DNA from: Eubacteriales bacterium
GTDB lineage: Bacteria > Bacillota > Clostridia > Lachnospirales > Lachnospiraceae
Assembly (NCBI GenBank): GCA_030537135.1
Contig: JAUNOP010000028.1
Location: 1-37,319, forward strand
Length of the DNA stretch: 37,319 bases
Reading direction: 5' to 3'
In this document: piece after piece, positions 1-8,614 of the stretch
Layout of the letters: every line of letters begins with the position of its first letter
How positions within the stretch are numbered: the first letter of the stretch is position 1
Made by a program: the position numbers and the translations under genes
The notes under the pieces: model-generated
Database searches by the model: none
Seen by the model: only the letters and a program-made list of their open reading frames with translations
Told to the model about the DNA's origin: nothing

Positions 1-126
1 CCCGCCGAGACCGAAAAAGAGTCTGTAAAAACGGAAGAAGAACCCTCCAAAGACAACGAAGAAGCCTCCTGTCCGGAATGTGAAGACACAGAAAAAAAAG
101 AAGCCGAAGCTCCGGAAGCACAATAA
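1..126 (+). CDS. C-terminal end of an unknown protein, acidic tail (partial)
   Basis: An open frame runs from the left edge to a TAA at 124-126 and encodes about 41 residues. It is dominated by Glu, Lys, Ala and Pro and contains one CPEC pair. A strong inverted repeat follows directly, which supports a real gene end. The tail is low-complexity and probably disordered, so it says nothing about function; the body of the gene lies outside the window. It is convergent with glnS. Confidence 0.6.
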   Translation, partial: PAETEKESVKTEEEPSKDNEEASCPECEDTEKKEAEAPEAQ

Positions 127-153
127 TTCGGAAGCTTTTCAGATTATATAAAG

Positions 154-202
154 GCCGCAGATTCTGCATCTTGATATGCTTACCTGATGCAATATCTGCG
201 GC
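154..202. terminator. Bidirectional terminator between the edge gene and glnS
   Basis: A 17-bp inverted repeat (154-170 with 186-202, two internal mismatches, core GCCGCAGAT) has a 15-nt loop. A T-rich run follows on the plus strand and an A/T-rich stretch flanks the other side. It lies between two convergent genes, so it can serve both. Confidence 0.7.
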
Positions 203-265
203 TTTGTTTATCTTTCTTTGTATCTGTCATACAGATACTGTTCACCAAAAAGCTGCCTTGTTTTT

Positions 266-1933
266 TTATTTTACCGGAAGCTTAAAGGAGCTTTTCAGAG
301 ACACAATTCTGTTAAATACCGGCTGACCCTCTCTGGAATCATGAATGTCTGCACAGAAAAAGCCGTTTCTTACAAACTGATAGCTGTCGTATCCCTTTGC
401 CTCCATCAATGCAGGCTCCACATAAGCGGTCACCTCTTTGAGAGAATTGGGATTCACATTAACCTTTCCTGTTTCCTTATCATATACCCCTTTTTCCTCG
501 TCCACAATATTCTCATAAAGGCGTACCTTTACCGGACGGGCGTCCTCTGCTGATACCCAGTGAATGGTTCCCTTTACCTTTCTTCCATCCGGAGCATTTC
601 CTCCCTTTGTTGCCGGGTCATAGGTGCAATGTACAAGGGTTACGTTTCCCTGTTCATCTGTTTCATAGCCTGTACAGGTCACAAAATAAGCATTCATAAG
701 ACGTACCTCATTGCCTGGGTACAGTCTTTTATATTTCTTAATCGGAACCGGCATAAAGTCTTCCCTCTCGATATACAACTCTCTTCCAAAAGGAATCCTT
801 CTGCTTCCAAGGGCTTCATTTTCCATATTATTGGGCGCTTCCAGCTCTTCCCTCTGTCCCTGGGGATAATTGTCAATCACAAGCTTCAGCGGATCTAAGA
901 CAGCCATCATACGGGGGCGCTTAAGCTTCAGGTCGTCCCGAATACAATATTCCAGAGCCGCATATTCTGCCGAGCTGTCCGCCTTTGACACTCCGCACAA
1001 CTCCACAAATCTCTGGATGGATTCCGGCGTAAAGCCTCTTCTTCTCAGAGCGGCAATAGATACCAGACGCGGGTCATCCCAGCCGTCCACAATTCCCTCT
1101 TCCACAAGGCTCTTAATGTATCTCTTTCCTGTAACTACATTTGTGAGATACAGCTTTGCAAACTCAATCTGCTTTGGCGGATGCGGGTACTCCAGCTCGC
1201 GCACTACCCAGTCATAGAGCGGTCTGTGATCCTCAAATTCCAGAGTACAGATAGAGTGCGTGATTCCCTCAATCGCATCTTCTATGGGGTGAGCAAAATC
1301 ATACATCGGATAAATGCACCACTGATTTCCTGTATTATGATGCTCCACATAATCCACACGATACAGCACAGGGTCTCTCATGTTCATATTCGGAGAAGCC
1401 ATATCGATTTTTGCCCGGAGAACCTTCTCTCCCTTTTGATATTTTCCATCCTTCATATTCTGGAAAAGCTCCAGGTTCTCCTCTACGCTTCTGTTTCTGT
1501 AGGGGCTCTCCTTTCCTGGTTCTGTCAGAGTTCCCCTATATTCGCGCATCTCCTCAGCCGATAAATCGCACACATAGGCCTTGCCCTTTTTGATAAGTTT
1601 TACAGCCGCCTCATACATCTGAGGAAAATAATCAGAGGCAAAAAACAGCCTATCCTCCCAGTCTGCGCCAAGCCAGAGAATATCCTCCTTAATGGATTCC
1701 ACAAATTCTGTCTTCTCCTTTGTGGGATTTGTGTCGTCAAAACGCATATTGAATTTTCCATGATATTTCTTGGCCAGCCCATAATTCAAAAGGATAGATT
1801 TGGCATGTCCGATATGAAGATAGCCGTTAGGTTCCGGCGGAAAGCGGGTATGAACAGTATCATAAACACCTTCTGCCAAATCTTTTTCAATAATGTTTTC
1901 AATAAAATTTTTAGAACCAGTCTCGTTCTCCAT
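266..1933 (-). CDS. glnS: Glutaminyl-tRNA synthetase
   Basis: Class I aminoacyl-tRNA synthetase that attaches glutamine to tRNA-Gln in the cytoplasm. The 555-residue length is normal for the family. The N-terminal third has the HIGH-type signature ([15 protein letters not shown]). The catalytic core also shows DDTNP and GWDDPRL, typical of GlnRS. The C-terminal half is the beta-barrel anticodon-binding region. The KMSKS-like loop reads VVTGKRY where E. coli has VMSKRK; the Lys-Arg pair is kept. The ATG at 1931-1933 has an AGGAGG Shine-Dalgarno 7 nt upstream. The gene stands alone with its own promoter and about 135 nt of leader; I saw no T-box elements there. Confidence 0.96.
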   Translation of the reverse strand: MENETGSKNFIENIIEKDLAEGVYDTVHTRFPPEPNGYLHIGHAKSILLNYGLAKKYHGKFNMRFDDTNPTKEKTEFVESIKEDILWLGADWEDRLFFASDYFPQMYEAAVKLIKKGKAYVCDLSAEEMREYRGTLTEPGKESPYRNRSVEENLELFQNMKDGKYQKGEKVLRAKIDMASPNMNMRDPVLYRVDYVEHHNTGNQWCIYPMYDFAHPIEDAIEGITHSICTLEFEDHRPLYDWVVRELEYPHPPKQIEFAKLYLTNVVTGKRYIKSLVEEGIVDGWDDPRLVSIAALRRRGFTPESIQRFVELCGVSKADSSAEYAALEYCIRDDLKLKRPRMMAVLDPLKLVIDNYPQGQREELEAPNNMENEALGSRRIPFGRELYIEREDFMPVPIKKYKRLYPGNEVRLMNAYFVTCTGYETDEQGNVTLVHCTYDPATKGGNAPDGRKVKGTIHWVSAEDARPVKVRLYENIVDEEKGVYDKETGKVNVNPNSLKEVTAYVEPALMEAKGYDSYQFVRNGFFCADIHDSREGQPVFNRIVSLKSSFKLPVK

Positions 1934-2074
1934 TCTATTCCCTCCTCAATTTTTTATTTCCCGACAACTGAATTACCGAGAATTCTCGCTTAGTTTCCTA
2001 ATCTGGATAAGCCAGAACCAAAATTTTACCATTTTGCGCAAGATTTCATCGTTAAGCGCCTAATCATCAGTACA

Positions 2075-2103
2075 AGTATAAGCGAAGTGAACAAAAAAAG
2101 CAA
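2075..2103 (-). promoter_or_regulatory. Promoter of glnS
   Basis: On the minus strand a -35 TTGCTT (2098-2103) and a -10 TATACT (2075-2080) are separated by exactly 17 bp. The predicted transcript starts near 2068 and leaves a leader of about 135 nt. That leader holds only a small palindrome at 1977-1988. Confidence 0.6.
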
Positions 2104-2199
2104 TTAAAAGATTTTCCCGAAAAAAATCTCAAATTATGCTTATTTTTTTTATAATTCATACATTTTTAAAATTTTTATCACACTTTCATCATATTTCTA

Positions 2200-2208
2200 T
2201 GGTATAGT
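2200..2208 (+). promoter_or_regulatory. Extended -10 promoter of the DUF305 gene
   Basis: TGG followed by TATAGT forms an extended -10 element (TGnTATAAT type). There is no good -35 box at 16-18 bp, as expected for extended -10 promoters. The transcript would start near 2215, about 190 nt before the ATG. Confidence 0.45.
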
Positions 2209-2258
2209 ATGGTTTGTAGAAGGCAAATAACCTTTTTACAAATTTTCTTTTTCATACG

Positions 2259-2314
2259 CCAGCACCTGCCGCAAGGTGCTGGTCTCCTTCATTTACAGGA
2301 CTTTTTTCTGTCCT
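2259..2314 (+). promoter_or_regulatory. Two-hairpin leader of the DUF305 gene (possible attenuator)
   Basis: First hairpin: a perfect 9-bp stem, CCAGCACCT (2259-2267) with AGGTGCTGG (2274-2282), loop of 6. Second hairpin: a weak 5-bp stem, AGGAC (2297-2301) with GTCCT (2310-2314), followed by a run of T, which resembles a weak intrinsic terminator. The rest of the 1934-2402 gap holds the two promoters and AT-rich DNA. Confidence 0.4.
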
Positions 2315-2402
2315 TTTTCCTCCTGACGTCATATACTGAAAGTAAATCCCTGAAAATAAATCCCAAAGTAAGTTCTATATTTTGTTTGAGAGAGGAACTG
2401 CT

Positions 2403-3062
2403 ATGAACAAGAACTGCCCTCTTACAGACGACGCACAGCTCTATCTGCGCCATTTCCATCAGATTCTGGACAATATGATTCACAACATGACCTGTGCCGA
2501 ATTAAACGAAAGCGTTTCCCACAATTTCATTACACAGATGATTCCTCACCATGAGGGCGCTATTGAAATGTCCCGGAATCTTCTATGCTTTAGCCCGAAT
2601 GCTGTCCTTAGAGATATCGCTTTGACTATTGTCACAGAGCAGACCCGCTCTATTCAAGACATGCTGGCAATTCTCTGCAAATGCAGAGAATTCACGAACT
2701 GTCGGCCAGCCCTGTGCGCTTATCAAAACCAGGTAAAGGACATTTTCCGCCGGATGTTCTGCTCTATGCGAAACGCCTGTGCAGATACTAACATTGACAA
2801 CAATTTTATGCGTGAGATGATTCCTCACCACAGAGGGGCAGTAGAGTTCTCTGCTCTTACGCTCAAGTATTGTATCTGCCCGCAGCTCAAGCCTATTCTG
2901 CGGCAAATTATTGTTTCGCAGAACCAGGAAATCTGTGAGATGGAGCATTTGCTCAGATGCAAAAGTATCGCAGGTACAAAGCACCTGACTTCCATTTATG
3001 GAGATGATTCGAGCGAGAAGCAAAGCGTTTCCATTTGCACTGAAAATAAGCGGACAGATTAG
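2403..3062 (+). CDS. DUF305 family protein, cysteine-rich
   Basis: A 219-residue soluble protein with two copies of the DUF305 signature: MIPHHEGAIEM at about residue 45 and MIPHHRGAVEF at about 138. DUF305 forms a ferritin-like four-helix fold, and the paired histidines are thought to bind metal. No signal peptide or membrane segment is seen. Cysteines are unusually frequent for a clostridial cytosolic protein (LCKC, CICP and others). The ATG at 2403 is preferred over an in-frame TTG at 2382 because AGAGG lies 7 nt before it. The metal-related role is an inference from the family. Confidence 0.8.
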   Translation: MNKNCPLTDDAQLYLRHFHQILDNMIHNMTCAELNESVSHNFITQMIPHHEGAIEMSRNLLCFSPNAVLRDIALTIVTEQTRSIQDMLAILCKCREFTNCRPALCAYQNQVKDIFRRMFCSMRNACADTNIDNNFMREMIPHHRGAVEFSALTLKYCICPQLKPILRQIIVSQNQEICEMEHLLRCKSIAGTKHLTSIYGDDSSEKQSVSICTENKRTD

Positions 3063-3072
3063 CGGCCGCACA

Positions 3073-3121
3073 AAAATCAGCACCTCCAAAGGTTTTTTCG
3101 TCTCAGGGAGGTGCTGATTTT
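3073..3121. terminator. Bidirectional terminator between the DUF305 and DUF1810 genes
   Basis: A perfect 15-bp inverted repeat (3073-3087 with 3107-3121, core TCAGCACCTCC) has a 19-nt loop. It is flanked by A runs on one side and T-rich sequence on the other, between convergent genes. Confidence 0.75.
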
Positions 3122-3136
3122 GTGATTTTCAAGGCT

Positions 3137-3568
3137 TTATTTTTTTCTGTTTTTTAGTACTGCCAGGGTACGTTCGTCCGGCTTCCCGCCAAAATATTTG
3201 TCCAGAACAGCCTGGAACACCTTGTTTTCAGGCGCAATCTGTGCAAACAGCGTCATAGAAGATCTAAGCTTCAGATTGTCCGGCGCCCCCAGAACCGCTA
3301 AGGCATCGTTTGATTCCAGCTCAAGCAGCGCCCTGGAAATCTCCATCAGATGTCCTCCAAGCACAGGGTCATGCAGATAAGCGGCCGCCTCTTTGGCGTC
3401 TGCGATCGAATAATACTGCGCTACAGAGCTTCTTCCAAGTCCTGCAATCTGAGGAAAAATATACCACATCCAGCAGCTCGTCTTCCTGCCTTTTTTTATT
3501 TCTGCCAGCGCTGTCTCATAATCATGCTGGTGTGCTGAGTGAAATCTGCTCAAATCCACTTCTCCCAT
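3137..3568 (-). CDS. DUF1810 family protein
   Basis: A 143-residue protein that matches the DUF1810 pattern along its whole length: the N-terminal RFHSAHQHDYETALAEIK, the central WMWYIFPQIAGLG, and the C-terminal segment with SMTLFAQIAPEN. The biochemical role of the family is not established. GGGAGG stands 7 nt before the ATG. It starts 23 nt after the stop of the AraC-type regulator gene on the same strand, so the two are probably co-transcribed. Confidence 0.85.
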   Translation of the reverse strand: MGEVDLSRFHSAHQHDYETALAEIKKGRKTSCWMWYIFPQIAGLGRSSVAQYYSIADAKEAAAYLHDPVLGGHLMEISRALLELESNDALAVLGAPDNLKLRSSMTLFAQIAPENKVFQAVLDKYFGGKPDERTLAVLKNRKK

Positions 3569-3591
3569 AGCAGCCTCCCTTTTCTTTGTAT

Positions 3592-4821
3592 TTATTTTTT
3601 ATCTGTTATCTTTCGATACGATTCCGGGCTGCAGCCATAATATCTCCAAAAGCTGCGATAAAAATAGGACACATTGGAAAAACCGACAGCCTTACTTATC
3701 TGAACTATATTCTTATCTGTAGTGCAGAGCAATTCTCCAGCCTTTTCCATGCGAAATACCCGGATAAATCTTTTTAGACTGATTCCGGTTTCTTTTTTAA
3801 AAAGATAGCTCAGATAACCAGGGGATAAATCAAATCTGTCGGCAAGCATATCTATGCCCAGATTTTCTCCATAATGCTCGTAAACATAACTCTTTACAGC
3901 AGGAATTTTGCTCCTCAATTCCTTCATGGAGTATTCCAGAAGTTCTTCAAACTGTGCAATACTGCCTTCTGTCAGCGCCAGAACCTCATCCATATTGCTG
4001 CAGCGATAAAGCTTTTCTACCTCCCTCTCAAGCTTCCGCTCTTCTGCAAACTGCTGATCCTGGCACAGCTCCTGAATAACACTGGAAAACACAAATTTAA
4101 CATACATGGCAGAATGTTTGTTTTTCTCTCTGTATTTATCTGCCAGAATACGGAAATGCTCTCTGAGCTGCTCTGGATCCTTTCTTCGGATATCCTCGGA
4201 GATTTTCTGCATAATCTGGGAATCCTGACTTTCTGTTGGGCGGCGGTATTGCTCCTCCTCATCCTCTGAGAACACATTTTTCTGAGAATTATAAAATTTC
4301 CCCTCAAGAAGCTTCTCCAGCTCCTCCAGAACAGTCGGCATCTCCTGCATTTTCTCAAAATGCCGACTCACTCCCACATAAAAGCCTCCGATATATTTCT
4401 GCTTCAAGAATTGGTAAATCTGTCTGGCAACCAAAAAATAGTCACAATAAACGTCTGAAAAAAACAGAAGAGACTGCGTGGCTCCTATATTAAGATAATA
4501 GAATTTCCTATGTATAGTATCTGAGAGAGCCTCTAAGAAAAATCTCTCCCCTGAGTCAAAAAAATTCTTATCTGTCTCTATCATGATCATCCTGTTCCAG
4601 GATTTCCACTGATCCATATCTACAAATTCTTCTGCCTGACTTAAAATTTCCTGGTTTCCGCTATATAAATAATTTTGCAGAAAATATGGGGGAAGAAAAT
4701 CTCGTTCTTTTTTTTCTGTCTCTTGCTCCCAGGCTTCTGAATACAATGCACTTTTTATATCTTCTTGCTTTGTTGTTTCATCATTTACAGTTAATTTCTC
4801 ATCCATTGTTCGTAATTTCAC
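3592..4821 (-). CDS. AraC-family regulator, YesN-like but without a receiver domain
   Basis: A 409-residue DNA-binding regulator. The last 100 residues form the AraC/XylS double helix-turn-helix (IDMLADRFDLSPGYLSYLFK and ISKAVGFSNVSYFYRSFWRY). The region before it resembles the linker of YesN-type response regulators (FYVGVSRHFEKM, then a helical segment). The protein starts where those would follow a CheY receiver, and no receiver is present. It may respond to a ligand or partner instead of phosphorylation. The GTG start has AAAAGG only 2-3 nt upstream; an ATG at 4806 is the alternative, so the exact start is unsure. Its place beside the sugar locus suggests control of carbohydrate genes. 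Confidence 0.82.
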   Translation of the reverse strand: MKLRTMDEKLTVNDETTKQEDIKSALYSEAWEQETEKKERDFLPPYFLQNYLYSGNQEILSQAEEFVDMDQWKSWNRMIMIETDKNFFDSGERFFLEALSDTIHRKFYYLNIGATQSLLFFSDVYCDYFLVARQIYQFLKQKYIGGFYVGVSRHFEKMQEMPTVLEELEKLLEGKFYNSQKNVFSEDEEEQYRRPTESQDSQIMQKISEDIRRKDPEQLREHFRILADKYREKNKHSAMYVKFVFSSVIQELCQDQQFAEERKLEREVEKLYRCSNMDEVLALTEGSIAQFEELLEYSMKELRSKIPAVKSYVYEHYGENLGIDMLADRFDLSPGYLSYLFKKETGISLKRFIRVFRMEKAGELLCTTDKNIVQISKAVGFSNVSYFYRSFWRYYGCSPESYRKITDKK

Positions 4822-4837
4822 ATCCTTTTCTGTATGT

Positions 4838-4866
4838 ATTTTACCACTACAGAGAGAAAATGCAAA
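4838..4866 (-). promoter_or_regulatory. Promoter of the AraC-type regulator
   Basis: On the minus strand a -35 TTTGCA (4861-4866) and a -10 TAAAAT (4838-4843) are separated by 17 bp. The predicted leader is only about 10 nt, which fits the cramped ribosome binding site. Confidence 0.5.
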
Positions 4867-4887
4867 GCAAATCTAATGAAATATTAA

Positions 4888-4998
4888 TTACTGTTGACCT
4901 GCGTTCACAGCAACCCCCTTCGCGCCGCTCATTTCGGGATTTTCATGTCAGAAATACGCAAGCGCCTCGCAAAGCAGCTGCCCTTGAATAGTAATAAA
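4888..4998. repeat. Intergenic repeat, family C, copy 1
   Basis: This segment shares TTACTGTT followed by TTCACAGCAAC and CTTCGCG with 13367-13426. Its second half (GGATTTT, GTCAGA, AAGCG, CAAAGCAGC, GAATA) aligns with 16411-16468. It is GC-rich compared with the AT-rich gap around it. Confidence 0.5.
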
Positions 4999-5000
4999 TA

Positions 5001-6038
5001 TTATTTTGACACTGCACATGAAGACTCTCTAATCAGAATTTCGCCTTCAAAAATCCTGTGCTGTACTCCGCAATTATTTTCTATCTCATCAAACAAAATT
5101 TCCGCCGCTGCCTTTGCCATTTCCTGAACTGGCTGTTTTACTGTGGTAATGGTTGGAATATAATAGGACGCCATCTCAAGTCCGTCAAATCCGACAACAG
5201 AGTAATCCTCTGGCACTTTTTTTCCCTCTTCCTTAAGAGCCCTGCAGATACCTATTGCAATTGCGTCTGAAATTGCATAGATAGCAGTAAAATCTATGTT
5301 TTCTTTTAGCAGCTCCTTCATATCCTGGTAGCCGCGTTCCATTGTATATGCATTCTCGCCTGTTTCAGTATAGCGTATCAATTCATCACAAACTGGCAGT
5401 CCATTGTCTGAGAGTGCCTTCCTGTAGCCCTCCAGACGCTGCGCGCTGATACTTTTATCCCCTCTTGTAGCAACAAAGGTTGCAATACGCTTATGTCCTG
5501 ACTTACACAAATAATCAACTATTCTATAGCTTTCCTTGATATCGTCCACATGCACACAGGAGCAGATGCTGCTGCTCTTCTCGTCAATACTGCCGCCCAC
5601 TGTACATATCACACAGGGAAGACCAAGCTGTTTCAGTTTGGCTTCTGTATGCTTAAAATAGCCTCCAAGGAAAACAATTCCCTTTGGTTTCTTCTCCAAA
5701 ACCAGTTCGGACGCCACCTCAATCTCATCCTCATTTTCATTTACTCCCTGCAGTATAAACGTATACTTACGCTTATGTACTATTTTTTCCAGCGTTCCCA
5801 TCATGGGCTGAAAAAACGGATTGCCTATGCCCTTGACTAAGACAGCTATGGAATGATTCTCCAGCTTTTTCAGATTTCTCGCACTGTTATTTGGTATGAA
5901 CTGCTTCTCGCGAACAACCTCCATAATCCGTTCTTTTGTATCCTGGTTAATGCCAGGATAATTGTTCAGCGCTCTTGAGACAGTCGTAACGCTCACCCCG
6001 CATATTTTTGCAATGTCCTTGATTGTCAAAGCCCCCAT
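5001..6038 (-). CDS. LacI-family transcriptional repressor
   Basis: A 345-residue LacI/GalR protein. The N-terminal helix-turn-helix and hinge are complete (IKDIAKICGVSVTTVSRALN, then NNSARNLKK). They are followed by a periplasmic-binding-protein-like sensor domain with the usual VVGFDGLEMASYYIPTITTV near the C-terminus. The ATG is preceded by GAAGGG. It lies downstream of malQ on the same strand and probably represses the glucan operon by binding the tandem operators before the binding-protein gene; that link is inferred from context. Its own promoter is not clear, so it may depend on read-through from the operon. Confidence 0.92.
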   Translation of the reverse strand: MGALTIKDIAKICGVSVTTVSRALNNYPGINQDTKERIMEVVREKQFIPNNSARNLKKLENHSIAVLVKGIGNPFFQPMMGTLEKIVHKRKYTFILQGVNENEDEIEVASELVLEKKPKGIVFLGGYFKHTEAKLKQLGLPCVICTVGGSIDEKSSSICSCVHVDDIKESYRIVDYLCKSGHKRIATFVATRGDKSISAQRLEGYRKALSDNGLPVCDELIRYTETGENAYTMERGYQDMKELLKENIDFTAIYAISDAIAIGICRALKEEGKKVPEDYSVVGFDGLEMASYYIPTITTVKQPVQEMAKAAAEILFDEIENNCGVQHRIFEGEILIRESSCAVSK

Positions 6039-6104
6039 ACCTATTATCCCTTCTTCATTCTCAATTCGACCTCTTTTGGCTCTGGTAACAGAATATACAG
6101 CAAA

Positions 6105-6140
6105 TAGTGCTGTGCTTCGATACGATGAAGCACAGCACTA
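6105..6140 (-). terminator. Hairpin after malQ (terminator, possibly leaky)
   Basis: A perfect 14-bp stem (6105-6118 with 6127-6140, arm TAGTGCTGTGCTTC) has an 8-nt loop. On the minus strand only TTTGCTG follows, a weak U tract, so some transcripts may continue into the repressor gene. Confidence 0.55.
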
Positions 6141-6169
6141 AAATTATTATATTCTTTTTTTTTCAAAAG

Positions 6170-7654
6170 TCAATATCTTCCATACACTTCAGCCAGAGAA
6201 CGAATTTTTTTCCTGATTTCAGGGGCAAACGCATCCCTTTTCATTCGCCACTTCCAGTTCCCTGACGGCACAGAAGGGATATTAATTCGGGCTTCGCTTC
6301 CCAGCCCAAGGTAGTCCTGTACTGGGATAATGCAGATGTCCGCAACCGTTGCCAGGGCGCAGCAGATATAATCCCAATGTATCTGTTCCTCAGGCGTATA
6401 CACATTATTCAAATACATCTTTGCTACCGCTTTATCCTCGGCGCTAATGCTTTTATACCAGCCTGCGATTGTATCATTATCATGCGTCCCTGTATAGACA
6501 ACACAATTGGAAGGATATTTATACGGCATGTAGCACCCTTCTTCCCTTGAATCAAAAGCAAACTGCAGAATTTTCATTCCAGGATAGCCTGTATCCTCGA
6601 GCAGCTTTTTCACAGAATCTGTAACATAGCCCAAATCCTCTGCAATAATCTCTGCTTCCCCCAGTTCCCTTTTAATGCTCCTGAATAAATCAGCGCCGAT
6701 TCCTTTTTCCCAGTGTCCGCCTGCAGCCGTTGCATCGCCATAAGGAATCGAATAATATTCGTCAAAGCCTCGAAAATGATCAATACGCACAATGTCAAAC
6801 AGTTCGTACAGAGCCTTCATTCTGTCAATCCACCAGCGATAGCCTGTGTTTTTGTGGTATTCCCAGTCATACAGAGGATTTCCCCAGAGCTGTCCGTCTG
6901 CTGCAAAGGCGTCCGGAGGACAGCCTGAGACAGCTACCAGCATATTTCTCTCATCTAGCTGAAATAGTTTTGGATTGGCCCATACATCTACACTGTCAAA
7001 GGATACATAAATAGGGATATCTCCGATAATTTTGATATTTTTTTCATTGGCATATGCCCGCAGCTCTCTCCATTGCTTCTGAAAGAGATACTGCAAAAAA
7101 ACATAAAATTCAATTTCTTCTGCCAGCTCCTCCTCATACCTGGAAACAGCCTCTGCATGTCTCATGCGAATATCCTCTTCCCACTCTGACCAGCACAGAC
7201 CGCCTTTGCTGTCTTTTATAGCCATAAACAGCGCATAATCCTTAAGCCAAAAGCTGTTTTTTTCAAAAAAGCTCTGAAACTCTCTGTCATTTTCAACCGA
7301 GTAACGCTTATATGCCTTTTTCAGAATCTTAAAGCGAGAATTGTAAATTTTGTCATACTCAATCACTTCAGAACCGCTGCCCCAATCACAGCTGTCGCAT
7401 TCCTCTTTTGTCAGCAAGCCCTCCTGAATTATTTTTTCCAAATCAATAAAATACGGATTGCCTGCAAAAGTTGAAAATGACTGATACGGCGAATCTCCAT
7501 ACCCTGTTGGACCAATCGGAAGCACCTGCCACAGACTCTGACCGGTTTCATGAAGCATATCAATAAAATCATACGCTTCTTTAGAAAATGTACCGATTCC
7601 ATATTTAGAAGGCAGGCTCGCAATTGGAAGCAGCATACCGCATTGTCTTTTCAT
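6170..7654 (-). CDS. malQ: 4-alpha-glucanotransferase (amylomaltase)
   Basis: Glycoside hydrolase family 77 enzyme. It moves alpha-1,4-glucan segments between maltodextrins and releases glucose in the cytoplasm. The 494 residues are typical of the short bacterial form. Conserved stretches run in order: GTFSKEA, WQVLPIGPTGYGDSPYQS, GCPPDAFAADGQLWGNP, VRIDHFRGF (nucleophile Asp, about residue 290), IIAEDLG (acid/base Glu, about 337) and YTGTHDNDT (about 388). The ATG at 7654 is 7 nt from AGGAGG; a GTG just before it is too close. It is the last metabolic gene of the transporter operon, which points to maltodextrins as the imported substrate. Confidence 0.96.
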   Translation of the reverse strand: MKRQCGMLLPIASLPSKYGIGTFSKEAYDFIDMLHETGQSLWQVLPIGPTGYGDSPYQSFSTFAGNPYFIDLEKIIQEGLLTKEECDSCDWGSGSEVIEYDKIYNSRFKILKKAYKRYSVENDREFQSFFEKNSFWLKDYALFMAIKDSKGGLCWSEWEEDIRMRHAEAVSRYEEELAEEIEFYVFLQYLFQKQWRELRAYANEKNIKIIGDIPIYVSFDSVDVWANPKLFQLDERNMLVAVSGCPPDAFAADGQLWGNPLYDWEYHKNTGYRWWIDRMKALYELFDIVRIDHFRGFDEYYSIPYGDATAAGGHWEKGIGADLFRSIKRELGEAEIIAEDLGYVTDSVKKLLEDTGYPGMKILQFAFDSREEGCYMPYKYPSNCVVYTGTHDNDTIAGWYKSISAEDKAVAKMYLNNVYTPEEQIHWDYICCALATVADICIIPVQDYLGLGSEARINIPSVPSGNWKWRMKRDAFAPEIRKKIRSLAEVYGRY

Positions 7655-7725
7655 CACTTTTCCTCCTTCCTTATTTATTATCGCTATCTGCAGCTATTTT
7701 GCATCACCAGAGCCTCTGATGTCCG

Positions 7726-7757
7726 GCGCAGCTTATCCAATACCTGATAAGCTGCGC
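7726..7757 (-). other. Stem-loop between the MalG-type permease gene and malQ
   Basis: A perfect 12-bp stem, GCGCAGCTTATC (7726-7737) with its complement (7746-7757), has an 8-nt loop. No U tract follows on the minus strand. It is more likely an RNA-stability or processing element than a terminator. Confidence 0.45.
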
Positions 7758-7775
7758 ACATGCGCACACGGTCTG

Positions 7776-8612
7776 TCAGCCCTTAACTGCGCCTGCTGCA
7801 ACACCTTCAATGATGTATTTCTGGCCAATGATATAAATAATAATGACAGGAACAATTGCCAGCACAATACATGCCATGATTGCACCCATATCAACAGAGC
7901 CGAATCCGCCCTTCAGATACTGGATAACAATCGGAATTGTTTTATATTTCTTAATATCCAACACAAGATACGGCAGAAGATAATCGTTCCAAATCCACAT
8001 GATTTCCAGGATACCTACAGATACAAAGGTTGGCTTCATAATCGGCAGAATTACCTTAAAGTACATCTGCAGCGGATTGCATCCGTCAATATTGGCAGCC
8101 TCTTCAATTTCAATTGGCATACTCTTCGCAAAATTAGAAAACATAAATATGGCCATACCTGCGCCAAAGCCCAGGTATACAATAACAATACCTACCGGAT
8201 TATTTAAATGAAGCGTATCTGCTGTCTTTGCCAACGTAAACATAATCAGCTGAAACGGCACTACCATAGAGAAAATGGCGGCTGACTTTAATGAATTGGT
8301 AAATATATTTTTTACACGCGTCACATACCATCCGCACATGGAACACAAAAGCAAAATAACAAGTACAGATGCAATTGTAATAAATAAACTATATCCGAAA
8401 TATTTGAAAAATTCAACCTTTTCAATGCCTTTAATATAATTTTCAAAGCCTACGAAGGATTTTTCATCTGGCAGGGCAAATGGCCTTAAATTGATGCTCG
8501 TCTTTTTCTTGAACGAATTGATTATAACAAGCACAATCGGAAAAACATATATCAGCGAAATAATGCTGAATACAACCGTCAAAATTGACTTATAGGTTTT
8601 CTTGTTCTTCAT
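7776..8612 (-). CDS. Carbohydrate ABC transporter permease, MalG type
   Basis: A 278-residue inner permease of a CUT1-type sugar importer. It has about six hydrophobic helices, beginning with SILTVVFSIISLIYVFPIVL. The cytoplasmic EAA loop that contacts the ATPase reads EEAANIDGCNPLQMYFKVIL. An excellent GGAGGA site precedes the ATG and lies inside the end of the upstream permease gene; the two genes are 2 nt apart. No ATPase gene is present in the locus. Many Firmicutes share one MsmX/MsiK-type ATPase among several such importers. Confidence 0.92.
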   Translation of the reverse strand: MKNKKTYKSILTVVFSIISLIYVFPIVLVIINSFKKKTSINLRPFALPDEKSFVGFENYIKGIEKVEFFKYFGYSLFITIASVLVILLLCSMCGWYVTRVKNIFTNSLKSAAIFSMVVPFQLIMFTLAKTADTLHLNNPVGIVIVYLGFGAGMAIFMFSNFAKSMPIEIEEAANIDGCNPLQMYFKVILPIMKPTFVSVGILEIMWIWNDYLLPYLVLDIKKYKTIPIVIQYLKGGFGSVDMGAIMACIVLAIVPVIIIYIIGQKYIIEGVAAGAVKG

Positions 8613-8614
8613 AA

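Noticed and set aside
1934-2068. T-box leader for glnS
   Set aside because: No conserved T-box sequence, specifier loop or antiterminator was seen; only a 12-bp palindrome is present.
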